A stretch of 64,000 nucleotides of DNA from Terriglobia bacterium (lineage in GTDB: Bacteria; Acidobacteriota; Terriglobia; Terriglobales; Acidobacteriaceae): NCBI GenBank assembly GCA_020073385.1, contig JAIQFH010000036.1, forward strand, positions 85,942 to 149,941, written 5' to 3'. Under the pieces are notes generated by a model that was given only the letters and a program-made list of their open reading frames with translations, made no database searches and was not told the DNA's origin. Shown piece after piece: positions 16,956-26,034 of this stretch (position 1 is its first letter; each line of letters starts with the position of its first letter). The position numbers were made by a program, and so were the translations under genes.

Positions 16956-17756
16956 TTAGCCCCGTAGATTGAAAAACCCGCCATCGAGAGGATAGTCTGC
17001 GCCAGTAATAAAGGATGCTTCGTCAGAACACAAAAACAGCGCAAGCGACGCGACTTCGCCCGGTTCGGCCATCCTTCCAATCGGCTGCGACTTCGCCAGC
17101 TTCCCAAACATCTCCTGCTCGCGTCCCGGATAGGTTTTCTTCAGGTAATCGTCGACAAACGGTGTGTGCACTCGCGCGGGAGAGATGCAATTGCAGCGGA
17201 TGTTGTGTGCAAGATAGTCGCGCGCGACGGAGTACGTCATTGCGATCACCGCACCCTTGGTCATCGAGTAGGCAAAGCGATCAGCCAGCCCCGCGGAGCC
17301 GGCAATCGACGCCATGTTAAGGATGACTCCTCCTCCGTTGTCGCGCATGTGCGGCATGATGGCGTGCATGCAGTTGTAGAACCCCTTGATGTTGACCCGG
17401 ACGAGACGATCAAAATCTGCCTCTGTCGTGCTCTCGACGGTTCCGATGTGCGAGACGCCGGCATTATTCACGAGAATGTGAATCCGTTCCCTGCCGACTA
17501 AATCAGCGAAGGCAGCGTTCACCTGTGACTGGTCGGTTACATCGCAAATGTGGATCGAGGCGTCACCACCATTCTTTCGAATCTGCTCGCTAGTGATTGA
17601 GGCACCTTCCTGGTTTACGTCCAGAATGCGAATACTCGCGCCATGGGCGGCAAATTTCGACGCGATGGCTTGGCCAATTCCACTACCCGCGCCCGTGATC
17701 ACGGCGACTCTGCTGTCGAGCCGAAATTCGCGTCCGAGATCCTTGCGGTCGCTCAG
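16956..17756 (-). CDS. SDR oxidoreductase, probable 2-keto-3-deoxy-L-fuconate dehydrogenase
   Basis: The protein has TGAGSGIG (cofactor), HILVNNAGVSH, the catalytic Ser in LNMASIAGS, and YSMTKGAV (Tyr/Lys). A GTG at 17702 would give 248 residues but cut off the first beta strand, because the codons before it read RLDSRVAVITG, which is normal SDR sequence. Extending upstream in frame, no ATG, GTG or TTG suits, but a CTG at 17756 overlaps the TGA of the dehydratase gene (CTGA) with GAGG seven bases before it. That gives 266 residues, and I take it as the start. Expected role: oxidise 2-keto-3-deoxy-L-fuconate to the 2,4-diketo acid. The final hydrolase of that route is not in the window. Confidence 0.75.
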   Translation of the reverse strand: MSDRKDLGREFRLDSRVAVITGAGSGIGQAIASKFAAHGASIRILDVNQEGASITSEQIRKNGGDASIHICDVTDQSQVNAAFADLVGRERIHILVNNAGVSHIGTVESTTEADFDRLVRVNIKGFYNCMHAIMPHMRDNGGGVILNMASIAGSAGLADRFAYSMTKGAVIAMTYSVARDYLAHNIRCNCISPARVHTPFVDDYLKKTYPGREQEMFGKLAKSQPIGRMAEPGEVASLALFLCSDEASFITGADYPLDGGFFNLRG

Positions 17757-19402
17757 AGTGAAACGCCTCGCTTCCAGGGAATGAAATCTTCCTGCGCTTT
17801 CATCTCAGCCTTCGTCCGGATCTCCCCGCTCGCAACCTTGACCACGAAATCGAGGATGGCCTCCCCCATCTGCTCGATCGTCTGCGCGCCTCCGATGATA
17901 GAGCCGGTATCGACATCAATAATGTCGTGCATGCGTTCGGCCAAATTGGAGTTCGTCGAAAGTTTCACCACCGGCGTGATGGGATTGCCCGTAGGCGTGC
18001 CGAGACCCGTCGTGAACAAAACAACGCTCGCGCCGGCTCCAACCTGCGCCGTGACACACTCCACATCATTTCCCGGAGTGCATTGCAGGTTGAGGCCTGG
18101 TTCGGTCGAATACTCGGGATAGTCGAGCACCGCGGTGACCGGCGACTTGCCGCCTTTCTTCGCTGCTCCCGCCGATTTCATCGCATCGGTCAGCAGTCCG
18201 TCTCGCATGTTGCCCGGTGAAGGGTTCATTTCGAAAGCCGAGCGCACCGCGGCGGCTCGCGCCGCGTAATCCGTCATCAGCTTCATGAATCGATCGCCGA
18301 CTTCTTTGTTCCGTCCGCGATTGATCAACTCCTGTTCAACACCACACAACTCAGGGAATTCAGACAGGATGGTTCGCGCTCCCAAAGCTGAGAGCACATC
18401 TGAAGTGTGCCCGATGGCAGGGTTCGCAGATATTCCGGAGAATCCGTCAGACCCACCGCACTTCAAGCCTACGCACAATTTCGAAAGAGGAGCGGTGGCG
18501 CGCTGCGCCTTATTAGCATCCGCCAACCCCAGAAACGTCTGGCGGATTGCGTCCGTCATCATCGCTGACTCGGAGCCGCTCTTCTGTTGCTCGAAGATGA
18601 ACAGGGGTTTGTCAAATCGCGGATTGCGTTTGCGAATCTCCGATTGGAGTATTTCGATCTGCGCATGCTGGCAACCCAGACTGAGCACTGTCGCTCCGGC
18701 CACATTCGGATGATGAATATATCCAGCCAGCAGCCCGCAGAGATTGTTGGAGTCTTCCCGCGTCCCACCGCAGCCGCCTTCATGCAGCAGGAAGCGGATG
18801 CCGTCGACATTTTCGAACAGGCGCTGGTGGGAAGGAATCCTCGGCTGATCCGCGGTCAGTTGCTGGCCCGACTCTTTGAGCTTGCCTTCGCGATAGAGTG
18901 TGGCCAGTTCCGCGACCTGCCGCCGGTACAGTTGCGGGGCCGCAAATCCCAGTTCCTCTTCGAAGGCCTGCTTCAACACCTGAATGTTCTTGTTTTCGCA
19001 AAAGACCAGGGGCACAACTAGCCAGTAATTCCGCGTGCCCACCTGCCCGTCGGATCGTCGATAACCCTGAAATGTGGAACTGCTCCAGCGCGAGATTTCT
19101 GGCGGCGACCAGGGGAACGGTTCCGATTGCTGATGAAAGCTTGCGGCCTGATGACGAATGTTGCCGACGGTCAGAAGCTCTCCGGCAGCAATCGGCTTGA
19201 CGGCTTGTCCCACCAGGACCCCATACATCACAACGCGATCGCCCTGCGCAAGGTCAGTCGTGGCAAACTTATGCTTCGCTGGGACAGCAGACTTCACAGC
19301 GTGCTGCCGCCCAGCCCATTCGACGCTCTCCTCCTGCTGCAGGTCCACGAGCGCAACCAGGACGTTGTCGCGGGAATCGAGTTGCAGCACGCGGGATCTC
19401 AT
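17753..19402 (-). CDS. UxaA-family dehydratase, probable L-fuconate dehydratase
   Basis: The product is 549 residues from the ATG at 19402; the longer frame to 19522 overlaps the upstream gene and adds a non-conserved leader. An N-terminal SAF domain (about residues 1-85) is followed by the D-galactarate dehydratase/altronate hydrolase domain, with EGGCGGTREDSNNL, LSLGCQHAQIEI, LKCGGSDGFSG and ANPAIG. Cysteines in these motifs are iron ligands in the family. UxaA-type enzymes dehydrate sugar acids to 2-keto-3-deoxy acids. In this operon the substrate should be L-fuconate, replacing the enolase-type fuconate dehydratase of Xanthomonas. A split uxaA pair plays this part in the C. jejuni fucose locus. 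Confidence 0.82.
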   Translation of the reverse strand: MRSRVLQLDSRDNVLVALVDLQQEESVEWAGRQHAVKSAVPAKHKFATTDLAQGDRVVMYGVLVGQAVKPIAAGELLTVGNIRHQAASFHQQSEPFPWSPPEISRWSSSTFQGYRRSDGQVGTRNYWLVVPLVFCENKNIQVLKQAFEEELGFAAPQLYRRQVAELATLYREGKLKESGQQLTADQPRIPSHQRLFENVDGIRFLLHEGGCGGTREDSNNLCGLLAGYIHHPNVAGATVLSLGCQHAQIEILQSEIRKRNPRFDKPLFIFEQQKSGSESAMMTDAIRQTFLGLADANKAQRATAPLSKLCVGLKCGGSDGFSGISANPAIGHTSDVLSALGARTILSEFPELCGVEQELINRGRNKEVGDRFMKLMTDYAARAAAVRSAFEMNPSPGNMRDGLLTDAMKSAGAAKKGGKSPVTAVLDYPEYSTEPGLNLQCTPGNDVECVTAQVGAGASVVLFTTGLGTPTGNPITPVVKLSTNSNLAERMHDIIDVDTGSIIGGAQTIEQMGEAILDFVVKVASGEIRTKAEMKAQEDFIPWKRGVSL

Positions 19403-19494
19403 GGAATGCACGATCCGAAAATACTGGATGCTGGGCAGTGTAAACGTTTGCGGAATGAGTCGCAATTCGGGCTCAGTGCAATTGCAAGCCGGTT

Positions 19495-20328
19495 TTATGC
19501 CTTGAGTTTCCAGAAGCGGCACGCATTCTCACCCAGCACCGCTTCGCGGATCTCAGCAGGGTGACGCTTAAGATAGTCCTTCACAACATCCATAGTTCGA
19601 CTATACGAACCAGCCACCAGGCATACAGGCCAGTCGGAGCCAATCATGAGCCGGGATGTCCCGAATGTTTCAAATGCAATGTCCAAGTAGGGAGTGATGT
19701 CCTCCGGCTTCCAGCGCTGCCAGTCGGCTTCGGTGACCAAGCCCGAGAGCTTGCAGAACACATTCGGAAAAGCCGCCAGACGCCGAATTCCAGCAGCCCA
19801 CGTTTCAATCTCTCGACTCTTGATCGCAGGCTTGGCGAGGTGATCGAGCACAAAACGCTGCCTCGGAAATCTCTCGACAAATTCCGCCGCCACTGGAAGA
19901 TGTTTCGCGTAGATGAGGATGTCATAGGCCAGGTCGAATTCTTCCAGCGACGCGATGCCCCGAAGAAAATCCTGGCGCAAGAGGAAGCGGTCGTCCGGTT
20001 CGGACTGCACAATGTGACGGATGCCTACCAGCTTAGGATTTCTGGTGAACTCGCTAAGCAGAGTGCGTAGGTCGGGAGAACGCAAATCTACCCATCCAAC
20101 CACTCCAAGAATTTTGGATGACCGGTCCGCCAACTCCAGCAGCCAGCGAGTCTCTTCCAGCGTCTGCCGTGCCTGAACTGCGACCGATCCCTGGAACTTG
20201 TTGTGTTCAAGCTCGGGTTCCAAGTCCTCGGTCAGGAAGTCTCGACGTACCGCGGCCATCGAATCGTCGATCCACTCGTATTCGGCCGGGTTGTATTTCC
20301 AGAAGTGCTGGTGAGCGTCAACGCGCAT
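19495..20328 (-). CDS. Amidohydrolase-family L-fuconolactonase
   Basis: The 277-residue TIM-barrel amidohydrolase belongs to the COG3618 group. Metal and catalytic sites are visible: VDAHQHFWKYN (HxH), the His of LVGIRHIVQSEPD, FVLDHLAKPAIKS, and the terminal Asp of LMIGSDWPVC. This group includes L-fucono-1,5-lactonase and L-rhamnono-lactonase. It would open the lactone made by the fucose dehydrogenase to give L-fuconate. The start codon lies three bases beyond the stop of the YdeP-type oxidoreductase, and its own stop is followed within 92 bases by the dehydratase start, so it belongs to the same transcript. A rhamnonolactonase activity is the main alternative. Confidence 0.87.
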   Translation of the reverse strand: MRVDAHQHFWKYNPAEYEWIDDSMAAVRRDFLTEDLEPELEHNKFQGSVAVQARQTLEETRWLLELADRSSKILGVVGWVDLRSPDLRTLLSEFTRNPKLVGIRHIVQSEPDDRFLLRQDFLRGIASLEEFDLAYDILIYAKHLPVAAEFVERFPRQRFVLDHLAKPAIKSREIETWAAGIRRLAAFPNVFCKLSGLVTEADWQRWKPEDITPYLDIAFETFGTSRLMIGSDWPVCLVAGSYSRTMDVVKDYLKRHPAEIREAVLGENACRFWKLKA

Positions 20329-20331
20329 GGG

Positions 20332-22752
20332 TCAAGATGAAAGAGCGGAAGCAACAGGAACCACATCGCTAGAGTTGGACTTCTCGATTCGATCGACAGT
20401 CGATCGGGCGAGGCTTACAACAACCGCTTTCGAAGTCGGAGTATTACTTCTGAGCGCAACGCTGCCGATTGGCACTAGCACGTTCGCTTCAGGGAAATAA
20501 GTTGCCACGCATCCTCTGGGAATGTCATACGGCACTGCGAGGAAACAGGCTGCCTCCCGGGTTTCTTCTCTGCCGTTGTTTTTGAAATGACTCGTAATGT
20601 CGAGTCGATCCTCGGCCTGCCAGCCTTGCTGCTTCATATCCTCCGGGTTGATCAATACCACTCGGCGTCCTTTGAAAATCCCACGATAACGGTCGTCGAG
20701 CCCGTAAATGGTTGTGTTGTACTGATCGTGGCTGCGCAGGGTGGTCATCAGGAATTGACCTGGTTCCACGTTCAAGGGCTCTATCTGAGAAACGGTAAAG
20801 GTCGCCTTTCCCGTCTTCGTCTTGTATTCATTGTCCCGCGCGGCATTCGGCAGATAAAAGCCGCCTCTTTGACGCACCCGCCGATTCATATCCTCGCAAC
20901 CGGGTACGATTTGTGCGATCAGTTCGCGAATCCGGTCATAGTCTTCGACCAGATGCATCCAGTTCGCGCTGGACTTCTTCCCCAGCGTGGCGACCGCCAA
21001 TCTTGCGACTATCACTGGTTCGCTGAGCAATTCATTGGAAGGTGGTTCCAGATTCCCCCTCGACGAATGGACGATCCCCATGGAGTTTTCCACGCTCACG
21101 AACTGCAGACCCGCAGTTTGCACGTCGCGATCGGTGCGGCCGAGACAAGGCAAGATCAGAGCCTGCTTCCCGGTAATCAAATGAGCTCGGTTCAGCTTCG
21201 TCGAAACATACACCGTCAGATCGCAGCGTGACAAAGCTTCTGCCGTAAAGTCCGTGTCTGGCGTAGCAGAGAGGAAATTTCCGCCCATTGCAAAGAACAC
21301 TCTCGCATCACCCCGGTGCATGGCCTTGATCGAATCCACAACGTCCCAGCCATGCTTGCGGGGAGGCTCAAATCCAAAATTGTCGCGGAGTTTGTCGAGG
21401 AAGCTGTCAGGCATTCGTTCCCAAATGCCCATCGTTCGGTCGCCTTGAACGTTTGAATGCCCACGCACGGGACAGACCCCGGCGCCCGGCCGGCCCATAT
21501 GCCCAACAAGAAGCATAAGATTCACGATTTCCTGAATCGTCGCGACTGCCTGCCTCTGTTGGGTCAACCCCATAGCCCAGCAGGCGATCATTGCCTTCGA
21601 CCTCATCACAACTTCAGCAATCTCTCGAATCTGAGGCCGAGGCACGTCGCTTTGCTCGACGATTTCTTTCCACGAAGCCGCTGAGATTGCGTCTCGGAAC
21701 TGTTCGAATCCCGCCGTTTTCTGCTCAATGAAGATTCGATTGACTATGCTTCCTGGCCGTTTTGCTTCTTCTTCGAGAATCTCTTTGCAAACGCCCTTGA
21801 GAAACGCCAAATCGCCGCTGAGGCGAACCCGCACGAAGTGTTTAGCGATCTGGGTTCCAGGACCCAGCAAATGAAGAACGTCTTTCGGATGCTTGAACCG
21901 GGTCAGCCCAACCTCAGCCAGCGGGTTCACGCTGACAATGGTTGCTCCCCGGCGGGCGGCACGCTGCAGGGTCGCCAGCATGCGGGGATGGTTGGTCCCG
22001 GGATTCTGTCCAATGATAAGGATAGTGTCAGCCCGGTCGAAATCTTCGAGTTTAACCGTACCCTTTCCGACACCGATTACTTCTCGCAAAGCAAGGCCCG
22101 ACGATTCGTGGCAGAGGTTGGAGCAGTCGGGCAGGTTATTCGTGCCGAACTGTCGGACAAATAGTTGATAAAGGAACGCTGCCTCGTTGCTGGTGCGGCC
22201 GGATGTATAAAAAATTGCCTGATCGGGACTGCTAAGCCCATTCAGCTCATCCGCGATCATCGCGAAAGCCTCATTCCAGGAAATCGGCTGGTAATGATCG
22301 CTTCCCGATCGCAAGACCATGGGATGCGTCAATCGGCCCTGATGCCCAAGCCAATAATCGGATTGCTTCGCGAGGTCCGGAACACTCCAAGTGTGGAAGA
22401 ATTCTGGAGCGCAACGCTTTGTGGTTGCCTCCTCGGCGATGGCTTTTACACCGTTTTCGCAGTATTCGTTGAGTGAGCGCTCATGATCCGGATCGGGCCA
22501 GGCGCAGCCCGGACAATCGATTCCATCGAATTGATTGAGGTGAGTGAGTGCAGCGATGCCGCGGACCAGCCCAGGTTCTTTGATTGTGAACTCCGCAGCT
22601 TTAAGGACAGATTTGAGCCCGGCTGCGATGCGCGCTGGCGGAGACACTTGAATCGTTTCCGAATCGACTGGAGGCTGGGACGCTCGAGGATTCGTGCGCT
22701 CGGCCGCTTCCTTCACAGAGCGGCTCTCGGATGCAGGTGTTGTTTTGCTCAC
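20332..22752 (-). CDS. FdhF/YdeP-family molybdopterin oxidoreductase
   Basis: The 806-residue protein has the molybdopterin-guanine-dinucleotide domains of the DMSO-reductase superfamily: YTSGRTSNEAAFLYQLF, LCHESSGLALREVIG, ILIIGQNPGTNHPRML, VCPVRGHSNVQGDRTMG, and a C-terminal dinucleotide-binding domain (LRSHDQYNTTIYG). CPGCAWPD near residue 80 could contribute iron-sulfur or metal ligands, but a standard four-cysteine N-terminal cluster is absent, as in YdeP proteins. There is no Tat signal, so it is probably cytoplasmic. The first 40 residues are low-complexity. It heads the fucose operon, three bases before the lactonase. Formate dehydrogenase-like activity is often annotated, but YdeP substrates are unclear; a role in disposing of electrons or aldehydes from fucose breakdown is speculative. 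Confidence 0.85.
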   Translation of the reverse strand: MSKTTPASESRSVKEAAERTNPRASQPPVDSETIQVSPPARIAAGLKSVLKAAEFTIKEPGLVRGIAALTHLNQFDGIDCPGCAWPDPDHERSLNEYCENGVKAIAEEATTKRCAPEFFHTWSVPDLAKQSDYWLGHQGRLTHPMVLRSGSDHYQPISWNEAFAMIADELNGLSSPDQAIFYTSGRTSNEAAFLYQLFVRQFGTNNLPDCSNLCHESSGLALREVIGVGKGTVKLEDFDRADTILIIGQNPGTNHPRMLATLQRAARRGATIVSVNPLAEVGLTRFKHPKDVLHLLGPGTQIAKHFVRVRLSGDLAFLKGVCKEILEEEAKRPGSIVNRIFIEQKTAGFEQFRDAISAASWKEIVEQSDVPRPQIREIAEVVMRSKAMIACWAMGLTQQRQAVATIQEIVNLMLLVGHMGRPGAGVCPVRGHSNVQGDRTMGIWERMPDSFLDKLRDNFGFEPPRKHGWDVVDSIKAMHRGDARVFFAMGGNFLSATPDTDFTAEALSRCDLTVYVSTKLNRAHLITGKQALILPCLGRTDRDVQTAGLQFVSVENSMGIVHSSRGNLEPPSNELLSEPVIVARLAVATLGKKSSANWMHLVEDYDRIRELIAQIVPGCEDMNRRVRQRGGFYLPNAARDNEYKTKTGKATFTVSQIEPLNVEPGQFLMTTLRSHDQYNTTIYGLDDRYRGIFKGRRVVLINPEDMKQQGWQAEDRLDITSHFKNNGREETREAACFLAVPYDIPRGCVATYFPEANVLVPIGSVALRSNTPTSKAVVVSLARSTVDRIEKSNSSDVVPVASALSS

Positions 22753-22899
22753 GAAGCTCCCCAGTTGGAACTAGTCTACGACAGAAGTGATTTCCGCCAT
22801 TGTTACCAACGATCCTCTGGTTTAGAGTATCGGGGTTGTTCGCACCGCAGCGCCCTCGGATTCTCAAGCAGCCGGGGACCAAGGGCGTGAGGAGGAACA

Positions 22900-24450
22900 G
22901 TGAATCCCACCAAACGGTCTCATTCATCGCATCTGCTCTCCCGACGAGAGTTCTTAGCCCAAAGCGCAACTGCTGCCGCAGGTTTCTCCATCGTTCCGCG
23001 ACATGTGTTAGGCGGCTTTGGATATGTCCCGCCCAGCGACAAGGTCAACATTGCCTTCATTGGAGTGGGCGCTCAAGGCCTACGCGTCATGCTTCATTTT
23101 CTGCGCGAGACTGACGTGCAAGGCGTGGCCGTGTGCGATGTCAACAAAGGCAGCGCCGGATACCCGCAATGGAGCGACCACGAGTTCTGCAATTCCGTGC
23201 GCAAGTTGATTGGAGTCGATAGCGGTTGGGACTGGCTTAGCCCCGACCAGCCTATTAAACTCACCCATTCGCTCCAGGTCACCAGCGGCGTGGCCGGACG
23301 CGAGCCCGCCCAAAAGATCGTCGAAGGCTACTACGGAGCGCAAAAGCGTTCAGGCCAATACAAAGGATGTTCGGCTTACAACGACTTCCGCGAATTGCTC
23401 GAGAAGGAGAAAGATGTAGATGCTGTCGTCGTGTGCACGACGGATCATCTGCATGCAGCGATTTCGGCTGCGGCGATGAAGAAACGGAAACACGTTTTCT
23501 GTCAGAAGCCGTTAACACACACGATCTACGAATCACGGCGCATCGGCGAGATTGCTCGCGAGACTAGAGTGGCGACGCAGATCGCTGTTGCGAATCAAGC
23601 TTCGGAAGATACCCGGCTGCTTTGCGAGTGGATCTGGGACGGCGCCATCGGACCCGTGCGCGAGGTCATCAATTGGTCCAGCCGGCCATTCTGGCCGCAG
23701 GCAGTTGAGCGTCCCAAAGAGTCGGAGCCTGTCCCGGAAGGTCTCGATTGGGATCTTTGGCTCGGCCCCGCTCCGGAGCGTCCCTTCAATCATGCGTACC
23801 TGCCCTTCGTCTGGCGCGGGTGGACCGACTTCGGTTGCGGCTCGCTTGGCGACATGGGCTGCTACAGCTATGACACCATCTTCCGCGTGATGAGACTCGA
23901 AACTCCCGTCAGCGTCGAAGCAAGTTCGACCGATCGCTACGATGAAACTTATCCGCAGGCCGAAATCATTCGCTATGACTTTGACGCCCGCGGCGACATG
24001 CCGCCCTTGCGCTTCACCTGGTACGATGGCGGTCTCAAGCCGGCGCGCCCGCCAGAGCTGGAAGAAAACCGCCCGTTCCGCGGAGAGCCTGACGAAGACG
24101 AAGGCCTGCTCTTCGTAGGAGATCGCGGAAAGATTCTCTGCGGATTCAATGGGAAGGATCCGAAGATCATTCCTCAGAGCAAGATGGATGCTTACAAACA
24201 ACCCCCGAAAACGCTTCCGCGATCTCCGGGCAACGAGCGTGAGTGGCTTGACGCCTGCAAGGGCGGCAAGACAAAGCCGGGTGGGAACTTCGAATTTGAA
24301 GATCTGGTCACGGAGACCCTGCTGCTTGGGAATGTAGCCGTCCTTACCGGACAGAAACTTACCTGGGATCACGCAAATTTGAAGGCAAACAACTCCGACC
24401 TTGGGCAGAAATACATTCGCCCGGAACGCCGCAACGGATGGGAACTGTAA
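22900..24450 (+). CDS. Tat-exported Gfo/Idh/MocA-family oxidoreductase
   Basis: The 516-residue protein starts at GTG 22900, seated behind GGAGGAACA. A twin-arginine signal (LSRREFLAQSATAAAGFSIV) shows export of a folded, cofactor-loaded enzyme. The Rossmann domain has VNIAFIGVGAQG, DVDAVVVCTTDHLHA and the conserved HVFCQKPLTHTIYE (EKP-type motif, here QKP). The C-terminal half contains the alpha/beta substrate domain with WTDFGCGSLGDMGCY, common to Planctomycetes/Acidobacteria members. These act on sugars or glycosides using bound NAD. It is divergent from the fucose operon and 33 bases before a second Tat-exported sugar enzyme, so the pair may process polysaccharide-derived sugars in the periplasm. 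Confidence 0.88.
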   Translation: MNPTKRSHSSHLLSRREFLAQSATAAAGFSIVPRHVLGGFGYVPPSDKVNIAFIGVGAQGLRVMLHFLRETDVQGVAVCDVNKGSAGYPQWSDHEFCNSVRKLIGVDSGWDWLSPDQPIKLTHSLQVTSGVAGREPAQKIVEGYYGAQKRSGQYKGCSAYNDFRELLEKEKDVDAVVVCTTDHLHAAISAAAMKKRKHVFCQKPLTHTIYESRRIGEIARETRVATQIAVANQASEDTRLLCEWIWDGAIGPVREVINWSSRPFWPQAVERPKESEPVPEGLDWDLWLGPAPERPFNHAYLPFVWRGWTDFGCGSLGDMGCYSYDTIFRVMRLETPVSVEASSTDRYDETYPQAEIIRYDFDARGDMPPLRFTWYDGGLKPARPPELEENRPFRGEPDEDEGLLFVGDRGKILCGFNGKDPKIIPQSKMDAYKQPPKTLPRSPGNEREWLDACKGGKTKPGGNFEFEDLVTETLLLGNVAVLTGQKLTWDHANLKANNSDLGQKYIRPERRNGWEL

Positions 24451-24483
24451 CAAGGTCAGCCTGTCGAATAATAGGAGGCTTCC

Positions 24484-25347
24484 ATGCCTGCAATCTCGAG
24501 AAGAGAATTCTGCAAGACCGCTACAACCTCAGCCGCCGCGGTTGGCTTGGTTTCCGCTGGAGTGCTGAAGCTGCGGGCAGACCCGCTGGGGCTGCCCATC
24601 GGCTGTCAGACCTGGCCCGTGCGGGAGATGATCGCCAAGGATTTTCCGGGAACTCTGAAGCAGCTTGCTGCAGCGGGATTTAAGAGCATTGAACTCTGCT
24701 CTCCTGCGGGCTACACGGAGTACGGTTTTGGCGGACTGACCAAGTACAAAGGAGCGGAACTCAAGAAGATCATCAATGATGCCGGTCTCACCTGCGTCAG
24801 TTCACACTTCGGGTTGGACGAACTTCGCAAAAATCAGGACGACCGCATCGCATGGGCAACAGATCTCGGCCTGACCCAGATGCTCGTCGCCAGCCTCGAC
24901 GGGCCAAAGAAGCCGACCATGGACGACGTGAAACGCGCCGCCGACGAATACAACAAGATGGGTGAGAAGGCAGCTAAGGCCGGCATCCAGCAGGGTCTGC
25001 ATAACGAAGAGTTTGAGACATCCACGGTTGACGGCAAACGCACGTATGACATTCTCTTTGAACTTCTGGATCCCAGACTAGTCAAGTTTCAGTTCCAGGT
25101 TTCCACCATTAGCCAGGGCTTCGACGCCGTGGAATACTTCAACAAGTATCCGGGCCGCTTCGTCTCTATGCACGTGCAGGGATGGTCGGCATCGGAGAAG
25201 AAGATCGTGCCCGTCGGAAAAGATACGCTGGACTGGAAAAAGATCTTCACCGCTGCCAAAACCGGGGGCATTAAGAACTACTTCGTCGAGATGAAGCTCG
25301 ACATGATGAAGGATAGTGTCCCCTATTTGCATAACCTGCAGGTGTGA
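24484..25347 (+). CDS. Tat-exported sugar phosphate isomerase/epimerase-like TIM barrel
   Basis: The 287-residue protein opens with a twin-arginine signal (ISRREFCKTATTSAAA) behind AGGAGG six bases from the ATG. The rest is an AP-endonuclease-2/xylose-isomerase-like barrel: IGCQTWPVREMI, FKSIELCSPAGY, VSSHFGLDEL, QGLHNEEFE, FQFQVSTISQG, RFVSMHVQGW and NYFVEMKLDM. Some metal ligands expected in the family (Glu, Asp, His, Glu) are replaced; for example, the usual D after the fifth strand reads QVS, so metal binding may be altered. It follows the Gfo/Idh/MocA gene in one transcript. Such pairs are frequent in Acidobacteria and Planctomycetes; substrates are undefined. Confidence 0.82.
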   Translation: MPAISRREFCKTATTSAAAVGLVSAGVLKLRADPLGLPIGCQTWPVREMIAKDFPGTLKQLAAAGFKSIELCSPAGYTEYGFGGLTKYKGAELKKIINDAGLTCVSSHFGLDELRKNQDDRIAWATDLGLTQMLVASLDGPKKPTMDDVKRAADEYNKMGEKAAKAGIQQGLHNEEFETSTVDGKRTYDILFELLDPRLVKFQFQVSTISQGFDAVEYFNKYPGRFVSMHVQGWSASEKKIVPVGKDTLDWKKIFTAAKTGGIKNYFVEMKLDMMKDSVPYLHNLQV

Positions 25348-25521
25348 ATGCTTAAGTCCCAAATCACAGGGGTGAGCCAGCGAAGTCAGATCGCTTTCAC
25401 CTCGTAAGCCTTGTATTTTGTGTGACAAACAAAAAAGTCGCACCTCCTGTAATAATCCCACTTTCTCTCCGTCTTTAAGGGTGTGTAAGCAGCCAGACGG
25501 AGGAGTACCCTGCGAAGCGTA

Positions 25522-26034
25522 TTGATAGAGGAACCGGCAATCGCCATTCCGCACGAACTCGAGCGGGCTTTTCGAGCGCATCACGGCTTGGTCTTCCGCA
25601 CAGCCTACCGAGTCACCGGCAATGCGGCAGATGCCGAAGACGTGCTGCAATCTGTTTTTTTGCGTCTCCTCCGCCGGGCCCCCCAGTCCGACGCGATGGA
25701 GAACGAAGAGAGCTATCTCCGCCGCGCTGCCATCAATGCCGCCCTCGACGTGATTCGCTCACGCCAGTCCGACCGGACGGTTGAGCTGGTCGAGGTTCCC
25801 ACGCGTGGTTCGGAGGGTGAAGTCACCGAGTTGCGGCAAGCGCTGGGACGAGCTCTCAGCAAACTCCAGCCCCGTTCGGCAGAAATCTTTACCCTTCGTT
25901 TTATCGAAGGACTCAGCAATCCCGAGATTGCCCGCATGCTTGGCATTTCACAAGTGCTGGTGGCGGTCACGGTATATCGCACCCGGCAACAGCTCCGCAA
26001 GGAGCTCGGAGAGTATCTAGGAGACAGGTCATGA
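25522..26034 (+). CDS. ECF-type RNA polymerase sigma factor
   Basis: The 170-residue ECF sigma factor has region 2 (VFRTAYRVTGNAADAEDVLQ, with the conserved DAED) and region 4 (FTLRFIEGLSNPEIARMLG followed by a helix with VYRTRQQLRKEL). The annotated start is TTG 25522, 16 bases beyond a GGAGGAG. A CTG at 25510 lies at a better distance (4-6 bases) and would add four residues, so the start is uncertain. The stop codon overlaps the start of the anti-sigma gene (ATGA), so the two are translationally coupled, as usual for a sigma/anti-sigma pair. It would direct RNA polymerase to the downstream ABC operon and probably to other targets. Confidence 0.9.
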   Translation: MIEEPAIAIPHELERAFRAHHGLVFRTAYRVTGNAADAEDVLQSVFLRLLRRAPQSDAMENEESYLRRAAINAALDVIRSRQSDRTVELVEVPTRGSEGEVTELRQALGRALSKLQPRSAEIFTLRFIEGLSNPEIARMLGISQVLVAVTVYRTRQQLRKELGEYLGDRS

